Part shown: positions 39,845 to 51,603 of the stretch, piece by piece | Position numbering within the stretch: the stretch's first letter is position 1 | Layout of the letters: every line of letters begins with the position of its first letter | Source: Antrodiella citrinella | Lineage: Eukaryota; Basidiomycota; Agaricomycetes; Polyporales; Steccherinaceae | Direction: 5' to 3' | NCBI GenBank assembly: GCA_004802725.1 | Contig: SGPM01000155.1 | Span: forward strand, 7,360-61,622 | Length of the DNA stretch: 54,263 bases | Program-made: the position numbers and the translations under genes | Notes under the pieces: model-generated | Database searches by the model: none | What the model was told of the DNA's origin: nothing | The model's input: only the letters and a program-made list of their open reading frames with translations

Positions 39845-40910
39845 TCAATACCACACCTTCCATATTTGGACGTCTCCTTTGTTCTTGATATAGTAGCGGT
39901 TCAGGTTCAGGTCTGCTCGACGTCCCTTGTCAAAGACTGCTGCGAGGTACACATTCGCATTTGGCTCACGTTGGCCAATGCGAAGGTGTGTATCATCATC
40001 GAAGACTCGCCGAGGGAATTCTGTTAAATTGAATTCAGCTATGCCGCCAAGCGCTGGGTTGGCAAGTCAAGTATTCACAGTAACTGACAGGCCTAGAAAT
40101 AGACTACAACAAATGTCAAGTATGTCTTTACGACCATCAGAACTACAGTACAGACATACCTGGTGTTTTGTACAACGACAGAGAGCATATTTGCCTCTTG
40201 CACGGGCGTCCGCGAGTCACATGCCAGTGCATTGCAGTGAATGAGGTGGTGTGGGTTTATTGCTGATACGGACGACCTGCTCGGACGATGTATTCCGGGT
40301 TTGAGAGTGTATCGAGGGGTTCATTGCCGCGTGGTACAGGTGAGCAGTAAGGTCTGAGCAGGGTAAACAAATCTAGATGATCAAATATCAGAATTTTCTA
40401 ACCCGCTTCAACTGAAACGTATCTGACATAGCAATACTGCTTGCCCAGCCGGAATCCATAACGCTTCCCTATGGTCAGTAGATGCTGCTCGAACTTATCT
40501 GTGCAGGATGATCAATTATGACAGTTCAAGCCATCCAGATGATACGCACCCAGTTGATCGCAAATCAGCTATGAGAACACCTCGTATAGCCTTGCCACTC
40601 ACCTCAAGCTCGTGGCCGAGGAAGCGGTCGAAACACTCCGTGCAATAGACAACAGTCATTCGACGATGCTGAACCTGTAGACACGTTTCCAGCCGTCCTA
40701 GCCGTAAAAGCCCAATACTGATACGACTTGTTCACTATTTCAGATGGGTACGTCAGGGCGCGTGTATTTGGGCAGTCCTTGTGAATGTCAGGGCCGCACG
40801 GCGATCCTCCCTTGTATTTCCGAAAGTTCGAGATGCTGCGAAATATGCAATTGCACAAGACGGTAAGGCTCATATTGTATTGTCGGGTCATGCCTGGCTC
40901 CCATCTCCAT
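39845..40910 (-). pseudogene. Broken multi-exon gene of unknown function
   Basis: Coding-like minus-strand exons can be chained: 40910-40800, 40697-40581, 40498-40438, 40353-40277, 40196-40160 and 40103-39845. The introns are 102, 82, 84, 80 and 56 bp with good acceptors. Protein-like segments include PYRLVQLHISQHLELSEIQG, YCTECFDRFLGHELE, KFEQHLLTIGKRYGFRLGKQ, PLDTLSNPEYIVRA and FPRRVFDDDTHLRIGQREP. The chain is broken twice: a frame change near 40657 and an in-frame TGA at 40069-40067 (ACT TGA CTT). It may be a decayed gene, a gene with assembly errors, or two short genes (ATG 40232 gives a 93-residue alternative). No family recognised. Confidence 0.35.
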
Positions 40911-41381
40911 CGGTAACAGCCTGAGCACAGACGGCTCTCTTGTGAACTCGGATTGGGCGACTGTCGCTTGGCAGTAGAGCCACGTCTTTCCACACGATAC
41001 CGGTTGAGCGATACGAGTAGTTATGCACGATTATTGGCGGTAAATGATATGACTGCGAGCCTGCTCTAGCAGAGGAGGGAGATGGCGATCCTGCGAGGGG
41101 TGCCAGTGCTGGTACAGGGTGACGGCGGAATATTTGCTCGTGTGTGGCAAAAGCTTTAATTAGCTACCCGAATGCGGATGTGTCACGTTTAATAACGCTT
41201 ACATACACGCTTTCCCACCAACACGCTCACGCTTTCGCCTCATTTACACGGTTACACCGTGACCTACTCCCTTCTGAACATTGTTTATATCACATCCAAC
41301 GGTCCAATTCATTGCCTCCAACCGTCTCTACAACGCCGAGGAGCGTACAAATCGAGATTCTCACGCGTATCAGTGCGAAAT
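40911..41381. other. Upstream region of the CWF19L1 gene
   Basis: 470 bp with no convincing gene. An open frame runs from 41144 into the CWF19L1 exons, but the conserved N-terminus starts at 41382. Confidence 0.45.
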
Positions 41382-44168
41382 ATGGCGACCAAGTCCGGAC
41401 CTGTCAAAATGTGCACGTCCCACTATCTGCTTCACACATAGATGCATCCCTGACTCTTTTCAACAGCTTGACGGTCGGGTCAGCAAATGGATCTATCCGA
41501 GAACTCTTCTCCAAGGTCAAAGCTATCGACGCGAAGCACGGAAAATTTGACCTGGTCTTGTGCACAGGCGACTTCTTTGGCCCTCCGAAGGTTGATGAGG
41601 AATACGGAGAAGGAGACGAAGTTATGCAGTTGCTAGAAGGGTTACTTGAAGGCGAGAACATTGTCTGTCTGTGCGATACGCTCGATAACCGAGGTCGACT
41701 GTATGTAGCTCCCGTTGAATGCTACATCATGCAGGGAGAACATCCATTGCCTTCCCCTGTGATTGAGAAATTCGCAAAGACCGGCGGCGCACTGAACAAG
41801 AACGTGTTTCTGCTACGTATGTCGCAATTTATTTCGCAGTGGCCGATGTCTCAATATGTGTTTACTCTCAGACAAGTCTGGTGTTTTGACCACGGCTCAC
41901 GGACTCCGCATAGCCTGTCTTGGAGGGATGTATGAGGCAAACATGTATGATGCAGCAGCAACTGTCCATGTACGTGTCCCTCATTACTTTCAATCTTTTC
42001 TCGCCTAATAATGTATGTGCAGGGATTCGTTTCGCCTTACTTTACAAATCAGACGGTTGAGAATCTGATCTCGAACACAATGACACATTCTGTCTCCCCT
42101 TCCAAGTCTCAGGGCACGTCATATACTTCTCTGGCATCTATCAAAGCCAACACCAGCACGTCTCATCTCATCGATATATTGCTCACCAACACACTGCCCT
42201 CGGGAATTGCGAACCTGTCTAATGCTCCTATCCCGGCTCCTGGGTTCCATCCTCAGACAGAGGCTTATCCTGTTGCAGACCTTGTACGGCGCACGAAACC
42301 CAGATATCACTTTGTTGTAGGCGCCAGTTCAGGTCTGGAAAGCCAGATACCTGTATACTGGGAACGGGAACCCTTCATCTGGGACAACGAGAACGGACGT
42401 TTCACCAGGTTCATTAGTTTGGGCGCATTTGGAGAAGCCACAAGTTCATCCGGTGCAAGTTCATCCGGAAAGAAGCAAAGAGTGAGTTGTCGCAACTTTT
42501 CCGAATGTTGATACCGCCGCCGACGTCCTTTCGCCAGTGGTTCTACGCGTTCTCTATTACCCCTGCGTCTGCAAGCAAACCTGCGCTCCCTCGACCTGAA
42601 AACGCCACTGGTAATCCTTTAGCGGAACGAGGCGTTCGTCGTGGTCTCAAGCGACCCATGGCGCTAGAAGATGAAGGCGAAAACTTCCGATGGGGACACG
42701 TGAACCAGAGCGCAAAGAAGCCCAGATCAGGTATGTTCGTTTACTGGCGGTTCGGATATTTCTGTCTTACCGATGCTGTGCCAAACAGGACCTCAGGGTG
42801 GACCGCCAGAGGGTTACAAGTGTAAGATTTGTGAGTCGTCCGAGGTATGTCGCGCGAATTATGGTCGCTACAGGTACACAAGTTTCATCATAAACGTCAG
42901 CATTTCATCACCGACTGCCCCGACCGAGCCAAACCGCAAGAAGGCTACATATGCAAAATATGTAACGAGGTATGTCTATGTCTTTCGTCGCCACAGTGCG
43001 ACCCGTTGCTGATACGGGCACAGCCGGGCCATTTCGTTCGTGACTGTCCCACGAAACATCAAGTCGGAGATACAGGTGGGCGTAAGCCACGAGAGGGATA
43101 CGTGTGCAGAGTTTGTGGTAGCGAGCTTCACTTTATTCAGGACTGCCCTGTAGGGTCTTCTCAACCGCCCGGTCGTAGAGGCAAACCCAGGGAAATTGCT
43201 CGTAAGTTCTGCTTTTTCACATCGCCTTACTCTGTGCTCATTTTCTAATAGCCGACGAATGCTGGTTCTGTCTATCCAATCCAAAACTTGCGTGAGTAAC
43301 TCGCTCACACCGCTGTCTCAGAGCAAGTGACTGACCGTGCTGCTACATGGATTTAGTAAGCATCTCATAGTTTCAATCGGATCTGAGTGCTACGTCACCT
43401 TGCCGAAGGGCCAGATTATTCCAACACACATGAAGGCTTCTTTCACTCAGGGCAAGATTCCGGATGTTCCGGGCGGAGGTCACGTCTTAATCGTTCCAAT
43501 CACTCACTATCCCACCTACTCTTCAATACCTCCCGACTTGTCGGGCCCACTCGTGGAGGAGACTCGAACGTACGTGTTCCCAAGAGGGTGTAAAGTGATA
43601 CAGTAACTCATTGCGTGCACAGTTATAAGACCGCATTGTGGTCCTTCTATGCTAAACATAACGCACATCCTGTGTCGTTTGAGGTGGGGCGGTTGAGTGC
43701 GAAAGGTGGACATGCCCATGTGCAGGTGGTTCCTGTGCCGCAGGCTGTGTCGGCGGATGCCATTGCCAATGCCTTTACGTCGGAGGGTACACGGCTCGGA
43801 GTCGACTTTGAGTTTGAAGAGGCGGAGCGCGATGGTGTCACTGGAGACCGTGGATACTTCAGAGTCGAGCTCCCAGACGGTCGAAAGTTGGTGCATTGGA
43901 TGAAGGACGGCGTTCCGTTCAGCATCCAGTTCGGAAGGTGCGAGATTAACCCAGAGTCTGATCAGCGTCCTGCGGAGCGGTAGACGTTGACCGTGGTGTG
44001 ACGAATCCAAACTGACAGTTCTCCTATTGCGATAGACAGGTGCTGGTCGACCTTCTTGGGATACCTGAGCGATTTGATTGGAAGGAGTGTACACAGTCAG
44101 ATGACGAAGATCGAGCGGATGCGCAAGCTTTCAAGGCAGCCTTTGCAGCCTTTGATCCTACGTTGTAG
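41382..44168 (+). CDS. CWF19L1: CWF19-like protein 1 / Drn1 (CwfJ domains)
   Basis: Twelve exons sum to 2133 nt, 710 residues: 41382-41410, 41467-41816, 41872-41969, 42023-42481, 42538-42730, 42789-42844, 42901-42969, 43024-43201, 43252-43291, 43357-43569, 43623-43937 and 44036-44168. The N-terminal metallophosphatase-like domain opens with KILTVGSANGSIRELFSKV and KFDLVLCTGDFFG. Three CCHC zinc knuckles (C-x2-C-x4-H-x4-C) lie at ~386-450. CwfJ domain 1 starts at CWFCLSNPKL (~480) and has GGHAHVQVVP (~592). CwfJ domain 2 contains FGRQVLVDLLGIPERFDWK. Drn1/CWF19L1 associates with the debranching enzyme Dbr1 and late spliceosomes to aid turnover of lariat introns. The knuckles suggest RNA binding. 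Confidence 0.92.
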
Positions 44169-44544
44169 CACAGAATTACTCTTGAGCACTCGTTTCTCTA
44201 CTGTAAACTGTGAGTCTTCTGATCTGGACCGGGATAATCTTCAGTTCTTATGCTTTGACGTTATGCGATCTCAGTCATGTGCAAAGACCTTCACGTTTCG
44301 GTGGCACTGGGAAACACATGCATGCATTTCCAATGCATGGAGTATCGCCATGGAGTATCGCCACAAAATAGCCTCGAAGTGTGCTAGCTATGACTAGCGC
44401 GAATACTCATGTGGAACACCATGGAGAGACTCCGAGAGAGTACCCTGGTCATGGATGTTATCACACGCCCGTCGAGCTCCGTATACAATTTCGTGAGCAA
44501 TAGCAGAGGCACGCGCACAAGATAAGGCGCGCTATCGTTTGCCA
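44169..44544. other. CWF19L1 3' region
   Basis: Nothing gene-like. A short tandem duplication (ATGGAGTATCGCC twice) lies around 44337-44362. Confidence 0.45.
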
Positions 44545-45162
44545 TCATTGAAGATCATTGACCATCTTACTGCGCATTTGTCTATGGGTCCAGGGCGCTT
44601 CATGACGCAAGGACCAGGCACCAAGCGATCTGGCTGGGGAGAGATACTGGAGAGATGAGGCTCGTATATTCGCGGCCGCCCAATGTACATGACATGTTGC
44701 GTCTGACAAGCCATGCCAGCAAGTCTCTAATACTTGAACCCAACGTTTGAAGTGGTCGGGCAAGTTAGAAGTCCTCGTTCTAAATTTGAATGGGAGCGAT
44801 CGAATTGCGGTAACGTGTGTATTTGTATCTGCGGACAAATAACTCTCCAGATCATCTGCCGCAAGAAGAGATGGATCCCAGGCCACAACGATAACACAAT
44901 CCAGCAGGACAAGCAACTACGAATGAAATACCTCTAAATCGCAGCAGGTGGAACAGAGTGGCTGTCGTCGGAGGGAGCCATCCCAAAGTGAGATCATGCG
45001 AGGCGTAAAGGGCATCACATTGAGAGCTGCATGTACGCGATCCGTATCATCAAGAGCCACAAACCGGTCGACCATGAGTACCGTGAGGTCTTTTATACGG
45101 AGCACCGTTTGGCAACATGGCGCGATCTCAGCACAGAAGCTCGATGTACAAGGTGTGATCAT
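44545..45162 (-). pseudogene. Coding-like frame interrupted by one stop
   Basis: On the minus strand a single frame runs from 45162 to 44545 (about 206 codons) with one TAG at 44919-44917. Both halves look protein-like (VLRIKDLTVLMVDRFVALDD; WDPSLLAADDLESYLSADTN). A GTATTT...GGCAG pair could remove the stop as an intron but would change frame. No family is recognised. It may be a decayed gene or a gene with a missed intron. Confidence 0.25.
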
Positions 45163-46530
45163 ATGCCATATGTTACGGGCGCTGCAGCATCAAAATGTGT
45201 ATAATACGCGTTGCATCATCGGAGCTGCCGGTGGCGGAAAGAGATCTGGATGGGACCCGGGAAGTCGCTGCTGTTAACGTTGCGAGACGTTGCGATGAGT
45301 TACCGAACCAGAAGGATATGAGATTCCAAATTCCGAAGGTAACGATCCAGCCACCTTGATCAGCCACCCCGGACATGCGGCCGGACTTGGGAATATTATC
45401 ATCACACGACGCCGCACACAATGTGCCAAGTTCCTTACACTGGCAATACTAGTTATCATATAGTCCAGTTGTCAGTCATGCGGAGGGATAGGAATGCCAA
45501 TCAGGTGATTGACAGGTTGAGGAAGACAGAAGAAGCCAAACCTTGACTGCGCCGAACGTCGCATGTCAAATGTTACGAAGACACCGTCGTGCCCACAAGA
45601 ACCGCATGAACATTGCGGCCTTTAGATAATTATTCTCAAAATCATTATGCTGCGGGTGTGGGCGGTCAGAAAAGCTTGACTAATTATATATTGGCCGCAC
45701 TGATGCTTCTGACTCTTTCACTCACAGGAGTGCAGTGGGAATCGACAGTCCCTCCTGTGAAGTCCATTGAATGAGTGAGGACACCTGTAGGTTGGAACGG
45801 AGGCCCGACAAAGAGGTATCTGGAATCTGTGCACAATGGATGGAAGTACTCACGGGTGGACGTGCCTGTTGAGACCTGCGATGATGGCTGTGCAGGTCTG
45901 AGTTTACATCTACTCTGCCCTGTTTAGCGATATGTCGCACCGCCCATGGCAACATGTGTTTGCCTCTGGAGATACGCCACAGGTTGCGAGCACAAGAGTC
46001 AAGACTGAAGATCCCGAACATCGTGTGGCATCACCAGTTCTAGGCGGTTACCGGTCGCCGAATCACCGAATGTAAATCGACGTTCGGTATCTCGGCGAGT
46101 TAGTGTACCGCTGTGTCGGAGCTGAGCGCGGGCTTTGCAAACGGCCTAGAGCCCCCCTCTCCAGTTCAGAATTTATTCAACTTGACAGAATTTCACACTC
46201 CGCCCGTTGCTCGTTCGTTGCATCAACTGGTGTAAAGCCAGACGCTCTCCGGCAGTATCGGCTTCCCATGATTCCCATCAAATGAGCCTCGGTTCGCTTG
46301 CTGCTACTGTGCTACAGACGATTAGACTAAAACCAAAGCGCCGAATTCGACATGAAAAAAAAGTTGTAGACTCGCTGAGATGCTCGCCGTGAGCGTCCAG
46401 CTAATCAGTGGCCCAAAAAATACTCTGGCGAGCTGGAGTACTAGTCAGTCAGAGTCACAGCAGGACATAGCAGGACGGACCTTTGCTCGGAAAAGCCCTC
46501 ACGACTCATTGCAACCAACATGACGCTATT
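45163..46530. other. Gene-poor region with a possible small minus-strand gene
   Basis: A minus frame 46021-45722 contains a GTGAGT...CTACAG pair of in-frame length. It reaches a strong donor GTGAGTG at its end, which could lead to a short final exon near 45655. The product would be about 80-100 residues and unknown. The rest shows no convincing feature. Confidence 0.25.
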
Positions 46531-46550
46531 GAGTGAGTGAGTGAGTGAGT
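46531..46550. repeat. (GAGT)5 microsatellite
   Basis: Five exact tandem copies of GAGT. Confidence 0.9.
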
Positions 46551-48101
46551 CCGGACCTGGTCCCTTTCTGGAACGCCATCAAGTCCGTGCGCCCGGAACA
46601 AAATAACAAAATACTACTGTAGTTCACCTGGACTTTGCATCTATCTTGCGGCAGTCTCAGGTCCACAATTCCGCGAAAATGAGTCTAGGAACCAGTTCAC
46701 AATAAGAAGATGTGAACAATTCGGCTTTTACATAGGCAATCTTGCGGCGGCGGTCATGATGTAGCTGATCCCCGTGCTGAGCACTGACTTGAGTTAAATG
46801 GGGAGAGAACGGTTGGTGATGTGCCCGTTAGTGGTCGAAAGCCTGGCGGGACCGGCAGGAGACCTCCCGAGTCCCGACAGCATCGGAGAGTCGACGGAGG
46901 AGAGTGGGATGAGCAAATGACATGACGGCCGTTTGGTAGAGGTAGGTTTTCAGGAACATAGAGCGAGCTACAGAGTCGCAGAATTCGCGTAGATCTCCCG
47001 GCATTCACCAGTGGTCTTGGCTTCCGATACGCCTCCTTCGGTGCCGCAGTTGCGCCACGAAGCTGCACGGGCAAACTTGGCATTAAGAGTAGGTCCAAGT
47101 TCATATACTTGGCACGACAGAGAAATCTAACAGCGCACGAATTAGCAGTTTCAAGTTCCACTTAGTCAAAAACCGAGGTCGACTTTGACCGACATTTTGC
47201 GACTTTTGGACTCGTCGGTCTGGGGTCTGGGTGCTACGACTGGCCACGGCGCTGTCATTGCTCAGACGACCAGATGAACTCGGAAAAATCAAACCGCAAC
47301 GCTCCGCAAGAAGGAGAAAGATCAACCTGATCTTGATCATAACGGGAACTTCTCATTGGCTACTGGGCATCTGGCTCAAAAACGTCGGCTGAAATATGAG
47401 GTGTACTTGATGAATTCGACATATGTCGAGATATGACCATGAGGACCCGCCTCAGGATTGCGCAGAATTGCGCTAGCGAGAAGAAGGAAACCGAGGAATC
47501 GTCTTACCCCGCACAATCTAGCCGATCACATCGGGCGCACGAACTTTTTGTTGGCAAAATTGACCGAACGATTCTCCGATGAGGAATATCTGCCGTCTCC
47601 CACGTTTTGCGCATCTCGTCGTCGAAAGCACCGGCGGGGCCAAAAGTCGACCCCCGATGGTGTTGGATGGTGTTATGGGGAGATTGGAATCAGTGGAATC
47701 TCCATAGCACCCGCAATGCTCATCTCTTGATGCGGCTATGCAGGTAAGTGATGGGAATGGGATGAGTGCATGCTCAATTGATGTTCACCCAGCTATCTGT
47801 TCAGGCTGAACCGTGTGCTATCCGTGGGGCGAATTCGAATATCTCCGGTGGTTTCTCACTTGCTGCCTCCGTCGCGATGAGATCTGGAGGCCAGTGGTCA
47901 AATGTTATCTTCGGGGTGGACGGGGGGACGGCGTACCATATGGTCGCTAGGAACGACACAATTCCACACTTCTCATGGGCCAGAAGATAAGCTCCCTTCC
48001 TGGGCCGGCCAGGAATACGACTCGCCTGACTCTGCACGAGATAACCTCCAGGGCATTCTCTCCTGGGAAGCTCCGTGTGCCTCCTTCTGATGGGGCCTCC
48101 A
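46551..48101. other. Upstream region of the OPT gene
   Basis: About 1.55 kb with only overlapping short ORFs (for example - 47161-46754 and + 47458-47730) and no recognisable motif. One GATAAG site at 47986-47991 could bind an AreA/Gln3-type GATA factor controlling nitrogen genes. A single copy is weak evidence. Confidence 0.4.
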
Positions 48102-48107
48102 TATAAG
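48102..48107 (+). promoter_or_regulatory. TATA box of the OPT transporter gene
   Basis: TATAAG within CATATAAGTAG, 65 bp upstream of the ATG at 48167. Confidence 0.6.
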
Positions 48108-48166
48108 TAGCACAGAACCACGAACACCTGACCGCAAGGATTTCGCCCTCCCTCCCTCTTCCCAGG

Positions 48167-51103
48167 ATGTCTACGGTCAACGAGCTGCCGCAGTACGACG
48201 ACGACAAGCTCCAGAATGCCGACGACTCCTCCTACGAGAAGAAGTCGGTGTCTGAGGACGCTGAAGTGATCACCGAGAAGAAGCTCGAGGAAGTCGAGGC
48301 CTTTGAGGCGCGCCTTGCGCACGACGAGGCCACCGACGAGGAATATCTCATCCAGGATGCTCACGATGTCGCCATCAAGGTCCTGTCGACCCACGACGAG
48401 CCTGAGTTGCAGGCCGTCACCTTCCGCGCAATTTTCCTTGGTCTTGGTTTCTCGGCATTCGGCGCGTGAGTCCCTTCCTGCTTTGTGACATTCCCGACGG
48501 TCTTCTCACGTATTGCCTCTTCGCTTTTCGACAGTGTCCTTGCTCAGATCTACTACTTCAAGCCTCAGACACTCAACGTCTCCATCCTCTTTTTGCTGGT
48601 CTTGTCCTATTGGTTCGGAAATGGCATGGCCATGTTCCTCCCGTCGAGGGGTTACTTCCGTTACATCAACCCCGGTCCTTTCAACAGTGAGTATAAACAC
48701 AGGCTCTCGTCAATTTAGGTGCTAACATACTGACAGTTAAGGAGCATGTCGCCCTTATCATCATGTCTTCGACTGCCGCCAGCTCCGCAACCGCAATTCA
48801 AGTGATTTCAGTTCAGGATTGTGAGCCTTGTTCTAAATCCCATTCCTTGATCAGATATTTACAAATTGTTTGTTCAGTGTACTACAACAACGAGCTGAAC
48901 GCCGGAGTTGCTATTTTCACGCTCATCGGTTCTCAACTTCTGGGATACGGCTACGCCGGCCTGCTCTCTGATGTACTCGTCAAGCCAACGAAGTGCTTTT
49001 GGCCTCAGAACAGTAAGCCGCGTATACCACTATATGATGATACTCCTTCTGACGCCATCCTACAGTTTCCACCGCCAACTTGTTCCAGGCCCTCCATTAC
49101 GATAACCAGATGACATCCAAGCGTGTCCGCCTTTTCTGGATTGTCTTCTCTTGCCTCTTCGTCTGGGAGATCATCCCTCAATGTGCGTCATGTTTCCTAT
49201 GATCTCACGCCAATGCCGTGTACTCATATGCTCTTTGTAGGGATTTTCCCTCTGCTTACTGGTGTATCCATCTTCTGCCTGGCCAACAACACCAACACTG
49301 TGTTCCGCAACATCTTCGGTGGCGCTAGCAACAACGAGGGCATGGCCCTCCTCTCGTGGTGCTTCGATTGGAACTTGATCGGTTCCGGGTGTTTGTACAG
49401 CCCCTTGTGGCTGCAGATCAACCAGGATATCGGCATCTTCCTGACCTACATCCTCATGGCTGGTGTGTACTACGGCAACATCTGGCACGGAAAGGACTTC
49501 CCCTTCATGTCGCAGGCCATATTTGTGAGCTGTCATTGTCCTCTATCCCAGCGACGATGTTAACAGACGATTTGTTAGGCTTCTGATGGGACCCAGTACA
49601 ACCAGACCGCTCTCCTCACGAACGGCAGATTCGACCCTGCTTCGTACGCTGAGCTCGGTCCTGCTTGGTTCTCAGCGACCAACGCACTCTACCTCATCAC
49701 CTCCAACTTGTCTCTCGGCGCAACTGTCACTCACGTCGTCCTCTACCACTGGAGGGATCTTGCGCCCTTCGTTAGGTCACTCAACCCATGGAACAAGACC
49801 CCCCTGGTCATCAACGATGTGCACTACGAGAAGATGAAGGTCTACAAGCCCATCCCTAAATGGTGGTTCTTCATTGTGCTCCTCGCCGCTTACGCCATCG
49901 CCCAAGCTAGTGAGTGCAATGTTGTTCTCCAATGAAGGACAACACTGACGTTTTCCTTCATAGCCAACTACACCGGTCACTCTGGCATGCCCTGGTGGTG
50001 CCTCACTGTCCTCGCCTTCATCTCGTTCATTTTCTGCGCGCTGTACGGAACCCTCGCGGCGACCATCGGTTTCTACGAGTTCACTTCTTCCGGTACTGGT
50101 TTCTTCCAGATGATCACTGCCTACGTTCTCCCCGGGCAGCCGGTTGCCAACATGTACGGTGCTCTTTACGGCCAGCACCCTATGATCCAGGGTATCGCCC
50201 TTCTCCAGGACTTGAAGCTCGGTCAATACGTCAAGCTCGCTCCTCGTGTTACCTTCTCCATGCAGCTTATCGGTACCGTCGTCGGCGCTATCCTGAACTG
50301 TGAGTGACTACCTTGTCAATCGACGATCTTGCGATCGTTGTCAAAACTTTGATACTGATCGTGGACCCACTACTGCGCCGCAGACGTTATGATGAAGTCG
50401 ATCATCAGCAGCAACCGCACCGCGCTCTTGTCCGTCGCAGGAACCCGTCTGTGGTCTGGCCAGAACGCCCAGGGTTACAACTGTAAGTCGCTCCGCTTTC
50501 GCTCCAATGACGCAGCCCGTTGATACTTGCACCCTCTTCTAGCCAACGCCATCTCGTGGGGTGCTCTCGCTCCTCAGATGTTCGGTCCCGGTGCCACTTA
50601 CTTCATGGTCCCGATCTCACTCGCCATCGGTGTCGTTTGCCCTCTGCCCCTGTACTTCGCTGTAAGTAAAATACGAATCGCATCGCTCTGCATACTAATG
50701 TCTTCCCCATTCAGCACCGCATGTGGCCCAAGCTTGGGTTGGACAACTTCAGCACTCCGATTATCCTGCAGTACTCCGCGTTCCTGTCGGTCGGTATCAA
50801 CACCTCCGTCAACCCCTCGATGGTCATCGGTTTGTTCTCGCAATGGTTCGTCAGGACCCGCTACCCCAGATGGTTCACCAAGTACAACTACGTTGTCGCT
50901 GCCGCTCTCGATGGTGGAACTCAGGTCATTTCTTTCATGCTGAACTTCGTGAGTCTCCTTCATTTTGTGTGCATTTACTCGCATACTCAACGTCATTGTT
51001 TGTGTAGGCGGTCTTCGGTGCTTCAGGTGTCGCTCATCCCTTCCCGACATGGTGGGGTAACGATATCAACTTGTCCGCGGATCGTTGCGCACCTGCAAGC
51101 TGA
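48167..51103 (+). CDS. Oligopeptide transporter, OPT family
   Basis: Twelve exons sum to 2286 nt, 761 residues: 48167-48465, 48535-48686, 48737-48820, 48878-49012, 49066-49182, 49241-49524, 49579-49909, 49964-50299, 50384-50482, 50543-50661, 50715-50948, 51008-51103. An ~80-residue hydrophilic acidic N-tail precedes many membrane segments (e.g. ILFLLVLSYWFGNGMAMFL). Signature motifs are RYINPGPFN (~142-150), the long motif LKLGQYVKLAPR (~552-563) and ISWGALAPQMFGPGATY. OPT proteins take up tetra/pentapeptides or glutathione with protons at the plasma membrane. The highly C-biased codon usage suggests strong expression. It lies 500 bp upstream of arginase in the same direction, both nitrogen-acquisition genes. 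Confidence 0.93.
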
Positions 51104-51603
51104 TCTTGAGTTTGTACTGTACACGCCGCCTCGAGCTTGTTGTAATGAAAATAATGGATGTAATTGTTGCAGATGTAGTAGGTTACCTAGTGAATGTTAA
51201 CACGCATCTTTTTTACTTCTCGTAACTCCTGGGTCTTTGTGAGAAATTTATGTTGTCGTCTCAACGCGTCTTGTGTGCTTCTTGAACTTCCTGGTCGTCG
51301 TTCCATATGGCTTATCTTGTGTAGACGAGATACCCTTTCTCTTCTCTGTCATTAACGTGCCAAAGTTTCGTCCCTCCATGCGGTTCACTGGTGCCGTTGC
51401 GGAGGCGAAAGGCGCAGAAGTTAGAGCGCCGTGCGCATGCCCGGACGGGCGGATCTTTCAAGGTGCATCCCGGAGGACTCGGACGTCTACAAAAGCCTTC
51501 TTCCTTGCGACCACCATTCCCTTAGAGTCTACCAACTTTTGCTTGACGGATCTATCCATAAATTCCAATACCGACGCACGTCGTCGCATAATACCTCGCA
51601 ACA
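51104..51603. promoter_or_regulatory. OPT terminator and arginase promoter region
   Basis: 500 bp between the OPT stop and the CAR1 ATG. The first half is AT-richer (OPT 3' UTR); the second half is GC-rich. No clear TATA box or repeat is visible. Confidence 0.4.

Noticed and set aside
47458..47730. 90-codon Arg-rich plus ORF upstream of the OPT gene
   Set aside because: Composition is biased, the start is not ATG, and no domain or splice context supports it.
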